DNA of 22,529 nt from the IMG/VR virus record IMGVR_UViG_3300036770_002182, positions 1-22,529 of that record. The stretch is one strand, 5' to 3'. How positions within the stretch are numbered: position 1 is the first letter of the stretch; each line of letters begins with the position of its first letter. The translations under genes were made by a program, and so were the position numbers. This DNA comes from a virus. Of the stretch, positions 1-6,177 are shown piece after piece. The notes below the pieces were generated by a model. The model saw only the letters and a list, made by a program, of their open reading frames with translations. It had not been told where the DNA came from and did no database searches.

Positions 1-1
1 T

Positions 2-277
2 ATAAGAACTAATGTCTTATAATAACGAAATCAGGATAGAACATAGAATTATAAAGATATATTCAGAAGTCTTATATGCACTTATAAGGTCTAATCACGA
101 AGTCTTATAGTATTTGGATTTCTTATGTCAGGGGGTACAGATTCTTATGTGTCCCCTCTTGACAAAAAAAGGTCTGCGTGTTATAATAAAACGTCCAAGA
201 TCACATAAGAACTGGGACATAAAAGGCATAAGTGAGCATAAAGAATACAAAGAATAATAAGTGTTAAGAATTATAAG
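2..277. repeat. CTTAT/ATAAG pentamer-rich non-coding region
   Basis: No gene is visible in positions 1-353. CTTAT occurs at 16, 71, 81, 104, 122 and 144, and its complement ATAAG at 2, 84, 205, 228, 257 and 273. The longer form AGTCTTATA recurs around 68 and 102. The CTTAT orientation dominates before the sigma70 promoter at 159-187 and ATAAG after it. The function is unknown; protein binding sites or simple AT-rich drift are both possible. The region ends at the start of the GIY-YIG gene. Confidence 0.45.
159..187 (+). promoter_or_regulatory. Perfect-consensus sigma70 promoter for the GIY-YIG gene
   Basis: TTGACA at 159-164 and TATAAT at 182-187 are separated by exactly 17 nt, which is the bacterial housekeeping consensus in every position. 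Transcription would start near 194 and leave a leader of about 160 nt before the start at 354. It is the only promoter in the window with a consensus -35 box; the minus-strand promoters rely on the -10 element alone. Confidence 0.85.
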
Positions 278-318
278 AAATATCAGCAAAACAAAACATT
301 AATTTAATAATAACTTAA

Positions 319-326
319 TCTAAATA
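319..326 (+). promoter_or_regulatory. Candidate T4-like late promoter of the GIY-YIG gene
   Basis: TCTAAATA matches the T4 late box TATAAATA at 7 of 8 positions and lies 27 nt upstream of the start codon at 354. The same octamer precedes the HNH endonuclease gene on the other strand. If active, this gene has both an early and a late promoter, as known for T4 homing endonucleases. AT-rich sequence makes chance matches likely, so support comes mainly from the spacing. Confidence 0.45.
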
Positions 327-353
327 CAAACAACGGAAATATATTTTATTGCA

Positions 354-1382
354 ATGGCGTACATCTACTCAATAACAAACTTAGTCAATAATAAGATTTA
401 CATCGGTCTTACTACTAAATCAAATCCTTATGATAGATGGAAGCAACATTTATACCTAGCAAAGAATAAGGATAATTTATCTGAATCAAATTCTGCTTAT
501 ACAATGCCAATCATAAGAGCAATTAGTAAGTATGGTGCAGATAAGTTTAAGTTTAGAGTTGTAGAGGAATGTGATGATAATATTGTAAATAAAAGAGAAA
601 AGTATTGGATTGAGAAATTTGATACTTGTAGCAATAAAGGATATAATGCTACATTAGGTGGTGAAGGTGTAAATAAACCTCGTAAGTATTGGAGTAACCA
701 TCCAAATAGTAAACCAATTAGTTGTTTTACATTAGAAGGTGAATGGGTAAAAGATTATGATACTGCTGGTGTTGCTGCTGATTGTTTAGGTAACAAAAAG
801 GGGAAAACATCTATTAGTGCTTGTATAAAAGGAATTACATTTCAAGCACTTGGGTATAGATGGGCATATAAAGGTGAAACTCCTAAACTAATTGAAAAAA
901 GAGTTAATCGTCGTGGTGAGATATATGGCATACATTTAAAAAGTGATCGTAAGAAAATGTGGAAATGTGCTGCTGATTTTGCAGAAGAAATTATTGGTAA
1001 TCGTAGATCAAATAATGGTATTGTTCAGTCATTGAATAGTCCAAACAATAATAAACTACAAGTTTATGATTGGTATTTGTTTAGAAATAAAAATGATGCT
1101 TTGAGTGATTGGACTCCTGCAAAAAGAGCAAATTATAGTTCTGACTACTTTTCAAAGTTAGGTAAATTGAGTGCAAAAAAGAAGAGTGTTGCTGTAAAAG
1201 GAGTAAATGTAAATACTGGTGAAGTAGTTGAATTTAACAGTATTTGTGAAGCATCATACTTTATAAAGGGTGAAGGAGATAGAAGTGCTGTTCCTAACAT
1301 TCATAAGAACATTAAAAGATTAGAGAATGGTCAGAGATGGTGTTATGCTTTTGGGTATCGTTGGTATAAAAATTATTCATAA
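354..1382 (+). CDS. GIY-YIG homing endonuclease
   Basis: A 342-residue free-standing GIY-YIG nuclease, expected to cut a specific DNA site so that its own gene spreads by repair. The N-terminal catalytic domain (about 1-100) shows the motif pair as YIY (3-5) and YIG (16-18), the catalytic Arg at R28 (YDRW) and the metal-binding Glu at E82 (KREKYW). Two C-terminal stretches (about 118-172 and 278-340), each ending in a GYRW motif, look like NUMOD1/IENR1-type DNA-binding repeats, as in T4 Seg and I-TevI enzymes. It is the only gene on the plus strand and is more AT-rich than its neighbours, as expected of a mobile gene. No strong ribosome site is seen; GGAA lies about 17 nt upstream of the ATG. 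Its 3' end overlaps the convergent gene at 1373-1582 by 10 nt. Confidence 0.9.
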   Translation: MAYIYSITNLVNNKIYIGLTTKSNPYDRWKQHLYLAKNKDNLSESNSAYTMPIIRAISKYGADKFKFRVVEECDDNIVNKREKYWIEKFDTCSNKGYNATLGGEGVNKPRKYWSNHPNSKPISCFTLEGEWVKDYDTAGVAADCLGNKKGKTSISACIKGITFQALGYRWAYKGETPKLIEKRVNRRGEIYGIHLKSDRKKMWKCAADFAEEIIGNRRSNNGIVQSLNSPNNNKLQVYDWYLFRNKNDALSDWTPAKRANYSSDYFSKLGKLSAKKKSVAVKGVNVNTGEVVEFNSICEASYFIKGEGDRSAVPNIHKNIKRLENGQRWCYAFGYRWYKNYS

Positions 1383-1582
1383 TCCATTTCATAATAGGCA
1401 GAAATCACAATATCATCATTTTGATGAACTAACTTAGACATTCGGGAATGAATGTTTGAGACATTATAGTTAGTGAATTGTGCTTCATCGAGAATGGAAT
1501 ACAGTTGCTTTCTTTCTCGTTGTGTTTTTGGTTTGCGTAGAGCACAGGAATTGTAATGTGCGTTGCGATGAGTGCGAGACAT
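1373..1582 (-). CDS. Conserved cyanophage-type small protein (MSRTHRN family)
   Basis: A 69-residue basic protein with a distinctive start (MSRTHRNAHYNSCALRKPKT) that I recognise as a recurrent small protein of T4-like cyanophages; its function is not known. The start has a good ribosome site, GGAGAA, 8 nt upstream. It is the last gene of a translationally coupled run beginning at 2666, and its start lies 1 nt after the stop of the 41-codon gene upstream. Its 3' end overlaps the opposing GIY-YIG gene by 10 nt, so that endonuclease may have inserted just beyond it. Confidence 0.8.
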   Translation of the reverse strand: MSRTHRNAHYNSCALRKPKTQRERKQLYSILDEAQFTNYNVSNIHSRMSKLVHQNDDIVISAYYEMDYE

Positions 1583-1583
1583 T

Positions 1584-1709
1584 CTATTTCTTCTCCGTAG
1601 TGAGAACAGTTACAATAGTTGAATCAGGAGTCAGATAATCAATTTGAACAACAGTTGGGGAGATTTGTTGTTTGCCGACAATCGTAGAAATCAGAAGAAG
1701 TTCAAGCAT
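1584..1709 (-). CDS. Hypothetical 41-residue protein
   Basis: An open frame reading MLELLLISTIV... and ending in TTEKK. The start overlaps the stop of the previous small gene (AATGCTTGA), and the stop TAG lies 1 nt before the next start. This tight packing, not homology, is the reason for calling it. The hydrophobic N-terminus (LELLLISTIV) could be membrane-associated, but a beta-rich soluble protein is equally possible. No ribosome site is seen, so translation probably depends on coupling. Confidence 0.6.
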   Translation of the reverse strand: MLELLLISTIVGKQQISPTVVQIDYLTPDSTIVTVLTTEKK

Positions 1710-1830
1710 TTTTTTGAATCAGTCGAATGGACTCAGTAATCGAAGTAGTCAGATAAAGTGGTTGATACGATGCATTGGTGATCGCATAAACAACCTGTTT
1801 TGTTTCTACATCGTATGTATAAACAATCAT
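1702..1830 (-). CDS. Hypothetical 42-residue protein
   Basis: A small open frame beginning MIVYTYDVETKQVVYAITNA. Its ATG overlaps the TGA of the upstream gene in an ATGA arrangement at 1827-1830, and its own TGA overlaps the start of the following gene by 8 nt. The repeated Val/Tyr/Thr pattern suggests a beta-sheet protein. No family is recognised. Confidence 0.6.
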   Translation of the reverse strand: MIVYTYDVETKQVVYAITNASYQPLYLTTSITESIRLIQKNA

Positions 1831-2021
1831 TTGATTTTTGATTTCAGAAGAGAAAGAACACATTCACGATCAATACTATCACCTAGAAACTTTTCATTCT
1901 TAATTCTCAGAATTTGTAGATGAGTTGATGTTGCCTTTTTGATTTGTTTGAGTGTGTATCCATTTCCGTAAATCCCATCGGGACCATAGAAGGATAGCAC
2001 ATAATCGTAGAAGTCAGTCAT
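1827..2021 (-). CDS. Hypothetical 64-residue protein
   Basis: Begins MTDFYDYVLSFYGPDGIYGN; the C-terminal half is basic (QIKKATSTHLQ, SLLKSKIK). The frame can be extended upstream to a TTG at 2066, but that extension lies inside the preceding gene. The ATG at 2021 is 10 nt after the upstream stop and is preferred. The stop overlaps the next start as ATGA. The FYGPDGIYG stretch resembles small proteins seen in cyanophages, but I cannot assign a function. Confidence 0.72.
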   Translation of the reverse strand: MTDFYDYVLSFYGPDGIYGNGYTLKQIKKATSTHLQILRIKNEKFLGDSIDRECVLSLLKSKIK

Positions 2022-2031
2022 TGAGACATAA

Positions 2032-2265
2032 TCAGGAAAGAATGTGACGGTAAGAAAGAGAGTCAATCATCCAACCGCATTGTGCGGTGAGTTCTTCGAC
2101 TAATTCATTGCCAATGTCCTCATCATCAGCATCATCGGGAACTTCAATCTCAACAATGTAACCTACATACTCCTCTTGAAGATGCTCTTGAAGATTTGGT
2201 TGTTGAAGTAGATCATCAGAATCGAGATCGAAAGAAATGTCGGTGACTTGAAGTTGGAGAATCAT
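2032..2265 (-). CDS. Conserved phage acidic protein
   Basis: A 77-residue acidic protein. The central part runs as a beta strand (YIVEIEVPDDADDED) followed by a helix (NELVEELTAQCGWMIDS) and a final strand-like SYRHIL. Proteins with this ending (CGWMIDSL.YRHIL) recur in T4-like cyanophages without known function. The start lies 1 nt after the stop of the previous gene, so translation is probably coupled. Its acidity fits the generally acidic early small proteins of this window. Confidence 0.75.
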   Translation of the reverse strand: MILQLQVTDISFDLDSDDLLQQPNLQEHLQEEYVGYIVEIEVPDDADDEDIGNELVEELTAQCGWMIDSLSYRHILS

Positions 2266-2266
2266 T

Positions 2267-2467
2267 TCAGAAACTTTCGGTTGCTTGTTGTTGCATCATC
2301 ACATCTGTTTCCATCAGATTGAGATTGTCTTCATTCCAGGCATCAGCAATGAAATCACCTTCCTCATCATAAAGTTCACTCAACCAATAATCATAGAGTG
2401 AAGCATTGAGATCAGCAAGATTCGCAAATGCGTTGCTGATTGCGTCGTTGATTTGCATTTGAGTCAT
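2267..2467 (-). CDS. Hypothetical 66-residue acidic protein
   Basis: Begins MTQMQINDAISNAFANLADL and contains an acidic middle (YDEEGDFIADAWNEDNL). An upstream ATG at 2509 would add a Ser/Phe-rich stretch (LLSSSFSFFNSSS) that overlaps the previous gene and looks like read-through of leader DNA, so the ATG at 2467 is preferred. No ribosome site is clear. It belongs to the 2666-1373 operon. No family is recognised beyond resemblance to other small phage proteins. Confidence 0.68.
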   Translation of the reverse strand: MTQMQINDAISNAFANLADLNASLYDYWLSELYDEEGDFIADAWNEDNLNLMETDVMMQQQATESF

Positions 2468-2495
2468 TGATGAAGAATTGAAGAATGAAAATGAA

Positions 2496-2666
2496 CTAGA
2501 CAAGAGCAAGAGCAGAAGAATCTTGACGAGGATTCTTGATTTGCTTACACCAGGCAGATTTGCGATTCTTCACTTGCGAAGGAAGTTTGCTGTAACCTTG
2601 AACTTCATTCACAAGAGCAATGAGATTGAGAAAGAATTGCTTTTCCATTCTCTGTGCGGTGGTCAT
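2496..2666 (-). CDS. Hypothetical basic protein, first gene of its operon
   Basis: A 56-residue basic protein starting MTTAQRMEKQFFLNLIALVN, with a Lys/Arg-rich C-terminal half (KNRKSAWCKQIKNPRQ) that could bind nucleic acid. The start at 2666 is chosen because GAGGAAAGG precedes it; the frame continues upstream to 2750, but that part is the promoter/hairpin cassette. It is the leading gene of the unit 2666-1373. The product is not recognised. Confidence 0.68.
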   Translation of the reverse strand: MTTAQRMEKQFFLNLIALVNEVQGYSKLPSQVKNRKSAWCKQIKNPRQDSSALALV

Positions 2667-2689
2667 TGCCTTTCCTCGATTGCTACGCA

Positions 2690-2750
2690 ATCCTAGCACG
2701 GGACGGGGGGGTTCGGGGGGTGTAGTGTGCCAGTTTGACAAGTGGCACAC
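2690..2750 (-). promoter_or_regulatory. Hairpin/promoter cassette upstream of 2666
   Basis: The hairpin has arms GTGTGCCA (2725-2732) and TGGCACAC (2743-2750). A C-rich stretch on the minus strand follows (G-runs on the plus strand, 2704-2720), then an extended -10 element TGC-TAGGAT (2690-2698). Transcription would start near 2683, just ahead of the ribosome site of the gene at 2666. The -10 is weaker than in the other cassettes. Confidence 0.55.
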
Positions 2751-2763
2751 CGGGGTCTGAGAC

Positions 2764-2916
2764 TCACCCTGAGACTGGTAGCATCAGGGAATAAGCAAAT
2801 GTATTCTCACAAAGATTTGACAGTTCATCATCAGTCAGTTGTGAGAGTTGAGACACAATCTCAGCAAAAGTGAGAGTGGGTTCTTTCAGTTCAGGATACT
2901 GAATTTGATTCATCAT
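2764..2916 (-). CDS. Hypothetical 50-residue protein
   Basis: An open frame starting with two Met codons (MMNQIQYPELKEP) and containing a helical acidic segment (FAEIVSQLSQLTDDELSNLC). It overlaps the end of the upstream gene by about 26 nt and ends 14 nt before the conserved hairpin of the cassette at 2690-2750. The second Met at 2913 is an alternative start. The LTDDELSNL pattern is common in short phage helical proteins. No function can be given. Confidence 0.6.
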   Translation of the reverse strand: MMNQIQYPELKEPTLTFAEIVSQLSQLTDDELSNLCENTFAYSLMLPVSG

Positions 2917-3058
2917 CTTTGGGAAGAAAATCGTTGAGTTTTTGAATCAGTGGTTCGGTGAGTTCATAACTCTTGAACCAGGATTGATCTTCAAGAACAT
3001 ACAATCCGTGAAGAATTGTATTGAGTTCTTGTTCTGTGAATTGAATTGTAATGTCCAT
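2891..3058 (-). CDS. Small 'TEQEL' helical protein
   Basis: A 55-residue protein beginning MDITIQFTEQELNTILHGLY. The start (beta strand, then TEQEL-x-x-ILH-x-LY) closely matches the N-terminus of the gene at 21397-21672 (ITEQELEILHDALYTY), so the two look like paralogues. It is preceded by an extended -10 promoter at 3085-3093 and overlaps the next gene. Function unknown; this type of short helical protein is frequent in cyanophages. Confidence 0.7.
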   Translation of the reverse strand: MDITIQFTEQELNTILHGLYVLEDQSWFKSYELTEPLIQKLNDFLPKDDESNSVS

Positions 3059-3084
3059 TGTTTTACATTTGTGAGACTACCCAC

Positions 3085-3093
3085 ATCATAGCA
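3085..3093 (-). promoter_or_regulatory. Extended -10 promoter upstream of 3058
   Basis: TGC-TATGAT lies just beyond the stop of the preceding gene (3099). It is the same extended -10 form as at 17965-17973. No conserved hairpin is present here, so this is the simplest promoter of the series. Transcription would begin near 3078. Confidence 0.55.
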
Positions 3094-3098
3094 TAAAC

Positions 3099-3683
3099 TC
3101 AACCGAACCGTTTGGCACAAATAGGACCAATTCCCATTTGCACCGAAAGAGGATCACTCAAAGTGCGACCGCAAATCGAACAGTTGCCAGTCTCGTGACC
3201 GTAAATCTTCGCAAGTTGCAGAAGATTATCATTGGCATCTTCCAGAAGATTCTTTACATCTTCGGAAACATTACCTTTGAGAACTCCACTGTGAGTGATT
3301 TTACCCACATAAACTTTGTTCTCATAGATGTAGACACAACCAACGTTTGGTCCTCGATTCACAGTGGAAAGAGTAATACCAGGAAGTCGAACTTGCAACT
3401 TACCGCAAGCACCACTGGCAGAATACATCTTTGTCACCAGATCATAGTATTCTCCACGACCAGACTCTTGATTCTGGTCAGTTTCTTTCACATTCTCGGT
3501 TGCGAGATAGTGCATCCAAGCAATTTGCTTATCAGTCAGTTTCTTACGAGAAACCAGACTCATTGCGAAAGAATTATTCGACAGAGATTCCAGAAGGTAT
3601 TGCTTGGCATCATTCACATCAGAAAACAGAGAATCGAAAACGATCTCTTGACCCTTCTTTTCAACAATGAAAGTGTTGGTCAT
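3099..3683 (-). CDS. Putative zinc-binding protein with DUF6011-like C-terminus
   Basis: A 194-residue protein. The C-terminal segment (about 163-194) has CSICGRTLSDP followed by MGIGPICAKRFG, the CxxC...GxGPxC pattern of DUF6011-type zinc-binding phage proteins; the likely metal ligands are C168, C171, C189 and possibly H163. Before it lies a helical LTDKQIAWMHYLA motif (49-61) also common in such proteins. The middle (95-145) looks beta-rich. A GTG at 3728 would add 15 residues encoded by promoter leader DNA, so the ATG at 3683 is preferred despite an AU-rich leader without a ribosome site. It forms a single-gene unit. The molecular role is not known. Confidence 0.75.
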   Translation of the reverse strand: MTNTFIVEKKGQEIVFDSLFSDVNDAKQYLLESLSNNSFAMSLVSRKKLTDKQIAWMHYLATENVKETDQNQESGRGEYYDLVTKMYSASGACGKLQVRLPGITLSTVNRGPNVGCVYIYENKVYVGKITHSGVLKGNVSEDVKNLLEDANDNLLQLAKIYGHETGNCSICGRTLSDPLSVQMGIGPICAKRFG

Positions 3684-3734
3684 TGAAATAAAGAATAAAG
3701 AACTGGGTGGTCGGGGTGCTCCCTCCACCCTTTA

Positions 3735-3792
3735 ATAATACCACACTTTGGGGTCTGTGCTCATTTTATGTGCCACTAGAACAAGTGGCACA
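3735..3792 (-). promoter_or_regulatory. Family B hairpin/promoter cassette upstream of 3683
   Basis: The hairpin TGTGCCACT (3769-3777), 6-nt loop, AGTGGCACA (3784-3792) is followed by an extended -10 TGG-TATTAT (3735-3743). The leader then contains GGGTG-GAGGGAG-CACCC, which can fold with GAGG in the loop. The stretch 3712-3792 is nearly identical to 10827-10907, and clearly related to 13645-13702. It probably ends transcription from 4966 and starts the unit of 3683. Confidence 0.7.
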
Positions 3793-3805
3793 AGGCATCT
3801 GCGAC

Positions 3806-4009
3806 TCACTGCGAGATCGAGTATAGGTATTGCATCAAATCAGGAACCTTGGAATTATCATAAAATGGATCAATGTCAACTGGGATCTCAAGATAAGGAT
3901 AAAACTCGGTAAGATAATTTACCATAAATTGTCCGTATCGTTGAGTTCCACAATGCTTCATAAAAGCATCGTTGACATCTTTAATGAAGAAATTGTAATC
4001 AAAAGTCAT
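3806..4009 (-). CDS. Conserved phage protein, 67 residues
   Basis: Begins MTFDYNFFIKDVNDAFMKHC; a QRYGQFMVNYL segment is followed by the DPFYDNSKVPDLMQYL ending. The combination of a short helix, RYGQ and 'D-FY-DSK-P' recalls a family of small phage proteins of unknown function. The ATG at 4009 lies within the last codons of the preceding gene (11-nt overlap, different frame); an upstream TTG at 4027 is less likely. It is the last gene before the cassette at 3735-3792. Confidence 0.75.
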   Translation of the reverse strand: MTFDYNFFIKDVNDAFMKHCGTQRYGQFMVNYLTEFYPYLEIPVDIDPFYDNSKVPDLMQYLYSISQ

Positions 4010-4259
4010 CGTAGTCACTGGTGTCAATTAAATTCCATTCAAGATCTAAACTGTCAATGAACTTTAGAAGTTCATTCTCATCTGAGGGTAGATTTTCATC
4101 TTCATCAAGACAAAATTGTGCAGAACATAATCCAGGTCCAAATTCTTTTGGATCAAAATAAGTTCCCTTGAATGTAACAATGCTGTCCTCTACAACAGCA
4201 TTTACATTTACTACACCCTCCTCATCTACAAAGATTTCTTCAATTGAAAGAACAGACAT
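3999..4259 (-). CDS. Conserved acidic phage protein, 86 residues
   Basis: Begins MSVLSIEEIFVDEEGVVNVN. The body alternates strands (VVEDSIVTFKGTYFDPKEF) with very acidic turns (LDEDENLPSDENELLKF) and ends WNLIDTSDYDDF. I recognise this layout from T4-like cyanophages, with no known function. The frame is open back to 4301, but that stretch is the terminator of the preceding gene, so the ATG at 4259 is used. The leader is a T-rich tract without a ribosome site. Confidence 0.75.
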   Translation of the reverse strand: MSVLSIEEIFVDEEGVVNVNAVVEDSIVTFKGTYFDPKEFGPGLCSAQFCLDEDENLPSDENELLKFIDSLDLEWNLIDTSDYDDF

Positions 4260-4260
4260 A

Positions 4261-4301
4261 CTAGAAAGAAAAGAAAAGTGTGGGGGAATTATACCCCACA
4301 C
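4261..4301 (-). terminator. Compact terminator with stop codon and TATAAT in its loop
   Basis: Stem GTGTGGGG (4301-4294 in transcript order) pairs with CCCCACAC (4285-4278), and the transcript then runs into TTTTCTTTTCTTTC (4277-4264), as in an intrinsic terminator. The TAA stop of the DUF2786 gene (4289-4291) lies in the loop, as does a TATAAT box (4288-4293) that could start a new transcript for the gene at 4259. A single 40-nt element may therefore serve as stop codon, terminator and promoter. Confidence 0.7.
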
Positions 4302-4966
4302 AGTTGACGTTGAACAGAACCACTTGCCTGCCGATGAAGTGACACACCAGCACCGACATTTGCACCCACAGCAGCACCAGCACCACTCGCACCATTCATT
4401 CTCTTGGCACGACCAAACCGCATCGTAGACAGTTTCTTATCCACTGCCTCTGCATCATCGTGAGTGCGACCTTCCTCTTTCTTCATTTCAGCAAGTCGCA
4501 TTGCAACTTTATCTGCAAATGCCTTGCGGAAATTAAGTTTGAAAGAACGGGAAACAGTAGCACCAGTCAGTTCGGCAAGAACTTTCTCTGCTTTATGAGC
4601 AGTTTCTGCCTCACGTTCCATCACTTGACACAGATAGTCAAAATAGAGTTTGACTTGGATTTGCTGACCCTCACTACCGATCACTTGAAGTGATTTATGA
4701 TCTACCTTGTTGGAAAGGTATGCTTTTGCATCATAGAAGTTTGCAACAGCATTGAGCAGAATGGAAAGAGCAGCATTGGTTTTCTTGAAGATCATAAACG
4801 ACTCATCAAGAACTTGAGTTTCAGTTGCTTCACTGATCGAAACTCCGTATTGCTTACAGAGTTTATCAATCATCGCAGCAGCAGCAGATGCTTCACCCTC
4901 AAAGTCAGTTCCATTCTGGAGTTTCAGAATGGATTTGATTTTGGCAATAACTTGTTGACGATCCAT
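4289..4966 (-). CDS. DUF2786-domain protein
   Basis: A 225-residue protein. The N-terminal 45 residues (MDRQQVIAKIKSILKLQNGT ... EGEASAAAAMIDKLCKQYGV) match the DUF2786 pattern: two helices around a 'tEaEA-A...id-l...yg(v/i)' core. A longer helical region follows (about 60-160), then a basic segment with KKLSTMRFGRAKRMNG and a Gly/Ala-rich tail (GASGAGAAVGANVGAG). Proteins of this type occur in many phages and bacteria; the function is unknown. The frame extends to 5002, but those residues (MPYNTETQ...) are the promoter, so the ATG at 4966 is used. It heads the unit 4966-3806. Confidence 0.8.
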   Translation of the reverse strand: MDRQQVIAKIKSILKLQNGTDFEGEASAAAAMIDKLCKQYGVSISEATETQVLDESFMIFKKTNAALSILLNAVANFYDAKAYLSNKVDHKSLQVIGSEGQQIQVKLYFDYLCQVMEREAETAHKAEKVLAELTGATVSRSFKLNFRKAFADKVAMRLAEMKKEEGRTHDDAEAVDKKLSTMRFGRAKRMNGASGAGAAVGANVGAGVSLHRQASGSVQRQLCGV

Positions 4967-4990
4967 CGTGTCGGTTGCTTGTGTCTCTGT

Positions 4991-5048
4991 ATTATAGGGC
5001 ATCCGGTGCCCCGGTGCGAGGTGTAGTGGACAGTGCTACAAGTGGCAC
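4991..5048 (-). promoter_or_regulatory. Family A hairpin/promoter cassette upstream of 4966
   Basis: TATAAT (4991-4996) is abutted upstream by a palindrome with arms GGGCA/TGCCC (4997-5011). Further upstream is an imperfect copy of the conserved hairpin (5026-5048; GTGGACAGT ... AGTGGCAC), whose left and right arms come from different variants and pair poorly. The -10 continues as TATAATACAGAGACACAAGC, close to the other family A copies. Confidence 0.65.
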
Positions 5049-5066
5049 AGTCTCACATTGGTCTCA

Positions 5067-5468
5067 TCAAAGTTGTGCTTCAATCAAATCAGCAATTTGT
5101 TTGAATGTTGAACCATTATCATTCAATTCAGCAATTGCGACATTGATCCAAAATTGATCTTCATCTCCATTTTCATCTTCATCTTCAACTTTAATGGTAG
5201 GAGAACTAGAGTAAAGTCCTGCCCATTGCCTCACCGATGATGGAAGAAGTTCACTTTCTCCGTCAAAATACCAATAATCTTGAGGCAGAGGATTTTCATC
5301 ATACTCTCCCTTAAACACCCAACCTTTATTAAAGGGTTCTTGTGCGTAAAGATCGCAAAGAACACCTAGACAACAGAAACCATCATTACTCCGCAGTCTT
5401 CCGGTTGCTTGCTGATACTCACCAGAACGCAGAGCATCCACCCATTTTTGTTTGATTTCGGTATTCAT
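5067..5468 (-). CDS. Conserved phage protein (FCCLGVLCDL family)
   Basis: A 133-residue protein of a family found in many phages: KWVDALRSGEYQQ near the N-terminus, the Cys-rich FCCLGVLCDLY motif (31-41), a central VRQWAGL, and a C-terminal helix IAELNDNGSTFKQIADLIE. An acidic insert (VEDEDENGDEDQ) precedes the last helix. No enzymatic role is established for the family. The start has an AT-rich leader without a ribosome site. It is the last gene of the unit 6065-5067 and stops 18 nt before the cassette hairpin. Confidence 0.85.
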   Translation of the reverse strand: MNTEIKQKWVDALRSGEYQQATGRLRSNDGFCCLGVLCDLYAQEPFNKGWVFKGEYDENPLPQDYWYFDGESELLPSSVRQWAGLYSSSPTIKVEDEDENGDEDQFWINVAIAELNDNGSTFKQIADLIEAQL

Positions 5469-5509
5469 TTGAATAATAAAATAGAATTGAAGTTGTAAGA
5501 GTTGTTTGT

Positions 5510-5632
5510 TTAGACTACAAACTCCTCAAGAAAATAATCTACTGTGATTTCCATTTCCTCACAGATTTTCTCTACACACTCACCAGTGAGTTGTTCGTAC
5601 CAGTAGCAAAAGATGATTTGTTCTTCGGTCAT
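5510..5632 (-). CDS. Small phage protein, 40 residues
   Basis: Reads MTEEQIIFCYWYEQLTGECV and then an acidic helix ending DYFLEEFVV. The start follows the stop of the previous gene by 7 nt. Aromatic and Cys residues near the N-terminus followed by acidic helices suggest a small folded helical protein. I recognise no function. The 41 nt between it and the gene at 5468 hold only AT-rich leader. Confidence 0.62.
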   Translation of the reverse strand: MTEEQIIFCYWYEQLTGECVEKICEEMEITVDYFLEEFVV

Positions 5633-5639
5633 AGTTAAA

Positions 5640-5807
5640 TCAAGCAAAAACTCGGGAGATCAGCACACCTTCTCGATACACATTGACAGGAGCACCATTG
5701 AGTTCAGCACTCCAATCCCAGGCAGAATCATAAGCACGTTCTTCATCCATAAAGTATTCAGCATCATCCAGAATGAAACCTTCGGTTTGAGGAAGAATTG
5801 CGAACAT
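5640..5807 (-). CDS. Conserved cyanophage small protein, 55 residues
   Basis: Begins MFAILPQTEGFILDDAEYFM and ends AELNGAPVNVYREGVLISRVFA. The pattern 'AYDxAWDxSxExxxxVxVYxxG' is typical of a family of short cyanophage proteins of unknown function. An upstream Met at 5858 would add Pro/Phe-rich residues encoded by leader DNA, so the ATG at 5807 is preferred. The leader is U-rich (TTTTCTTTAATCCA) with no ribosome site. Confidence 0.72.
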   Translation of the reverse strand: MFAILPQTEGFILDDAEYFMDEERAYDSAWDWSAELNGAPVNVYREGVLISRVFA

Positions 5808-5864
5808 TGGATTAAAGAAAATAGTTGGAAATAAAGAGGGAGAATGTATCTCCCTCAATTAGAA

Positions 5865-6065
5865 TCAGAGGGCAGCAAGGTATGCTTCGATCTCATCATC
5901 ATTTTCAGGGCAATCAGCAATGCCCAGATCCTCGCAAACTTGTTCCCGAGTGTATTGAACTTGAGTGGGAACAAGAGTTTCCAGAATCTCAAGGATTTGA
6001 TTACCAGTAGCACCCTTGCGGAGCATACCAACCATCAGTTCGGGAGAAAAAGTAGCAGCAGTCAT
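5865..6065 (-). CDS. ELMVGML-family protein, longer copy
   Basis: A 66-residue acidic protein with SPELMVGMLRKGATGNQIL near its N-terminus and LETLVPTQV after it. The gene at 6422-6544 carries the same segment (SQELMVAMLNRANTGNELL), so the two are paralogues flanking a 350-nt structured non-coding region. Its C-terminal part (CEDLGIADCPENDDEIEAYL) is absent from the other copy. Function unknown. The leader is AU-rich (ACTTTATTCTAA). Confidence 0.75.
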   Translation of the reverse strand: MTAATFSPELMVGMLRKGATGNQILEILETLVPTQVQYTREQVCEDLGIADCPENDDEIEAYLAAL

Positions 6066-6177
6066 TTAGAATAAAGTTGAGTTTAATTTGTGGTAAGTGT
6101 TTGGACTCCTACAAGAGGCACTCCCAAACCAGAACCCCGGAGTGTGAAACAACCGGACTTCCCTCACCACCCCCTTA

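Noticed and set aside
1-353. tRNA or origin in the left non-coding region
   Set aside because: No cloverleaf, TTC arm or CCA end can be drawn, and no iterons beyond the pentamers; nothing supports an origin.
2700-2722. G-quadruplex as a regulatory element on the plus strand
   Set aside because: G-runs are present here and at 6191-6210, but the other cassettes do not conserve them, so a functional claim is not justified.
2701-2750. CRISPR-like repeat because of the recurrent GTGCCAC hairpins
   Set aside because: Copies are separated by whole genes, not by uniform spacers, and each stands next to a promoter; there is no array and no cas gene.
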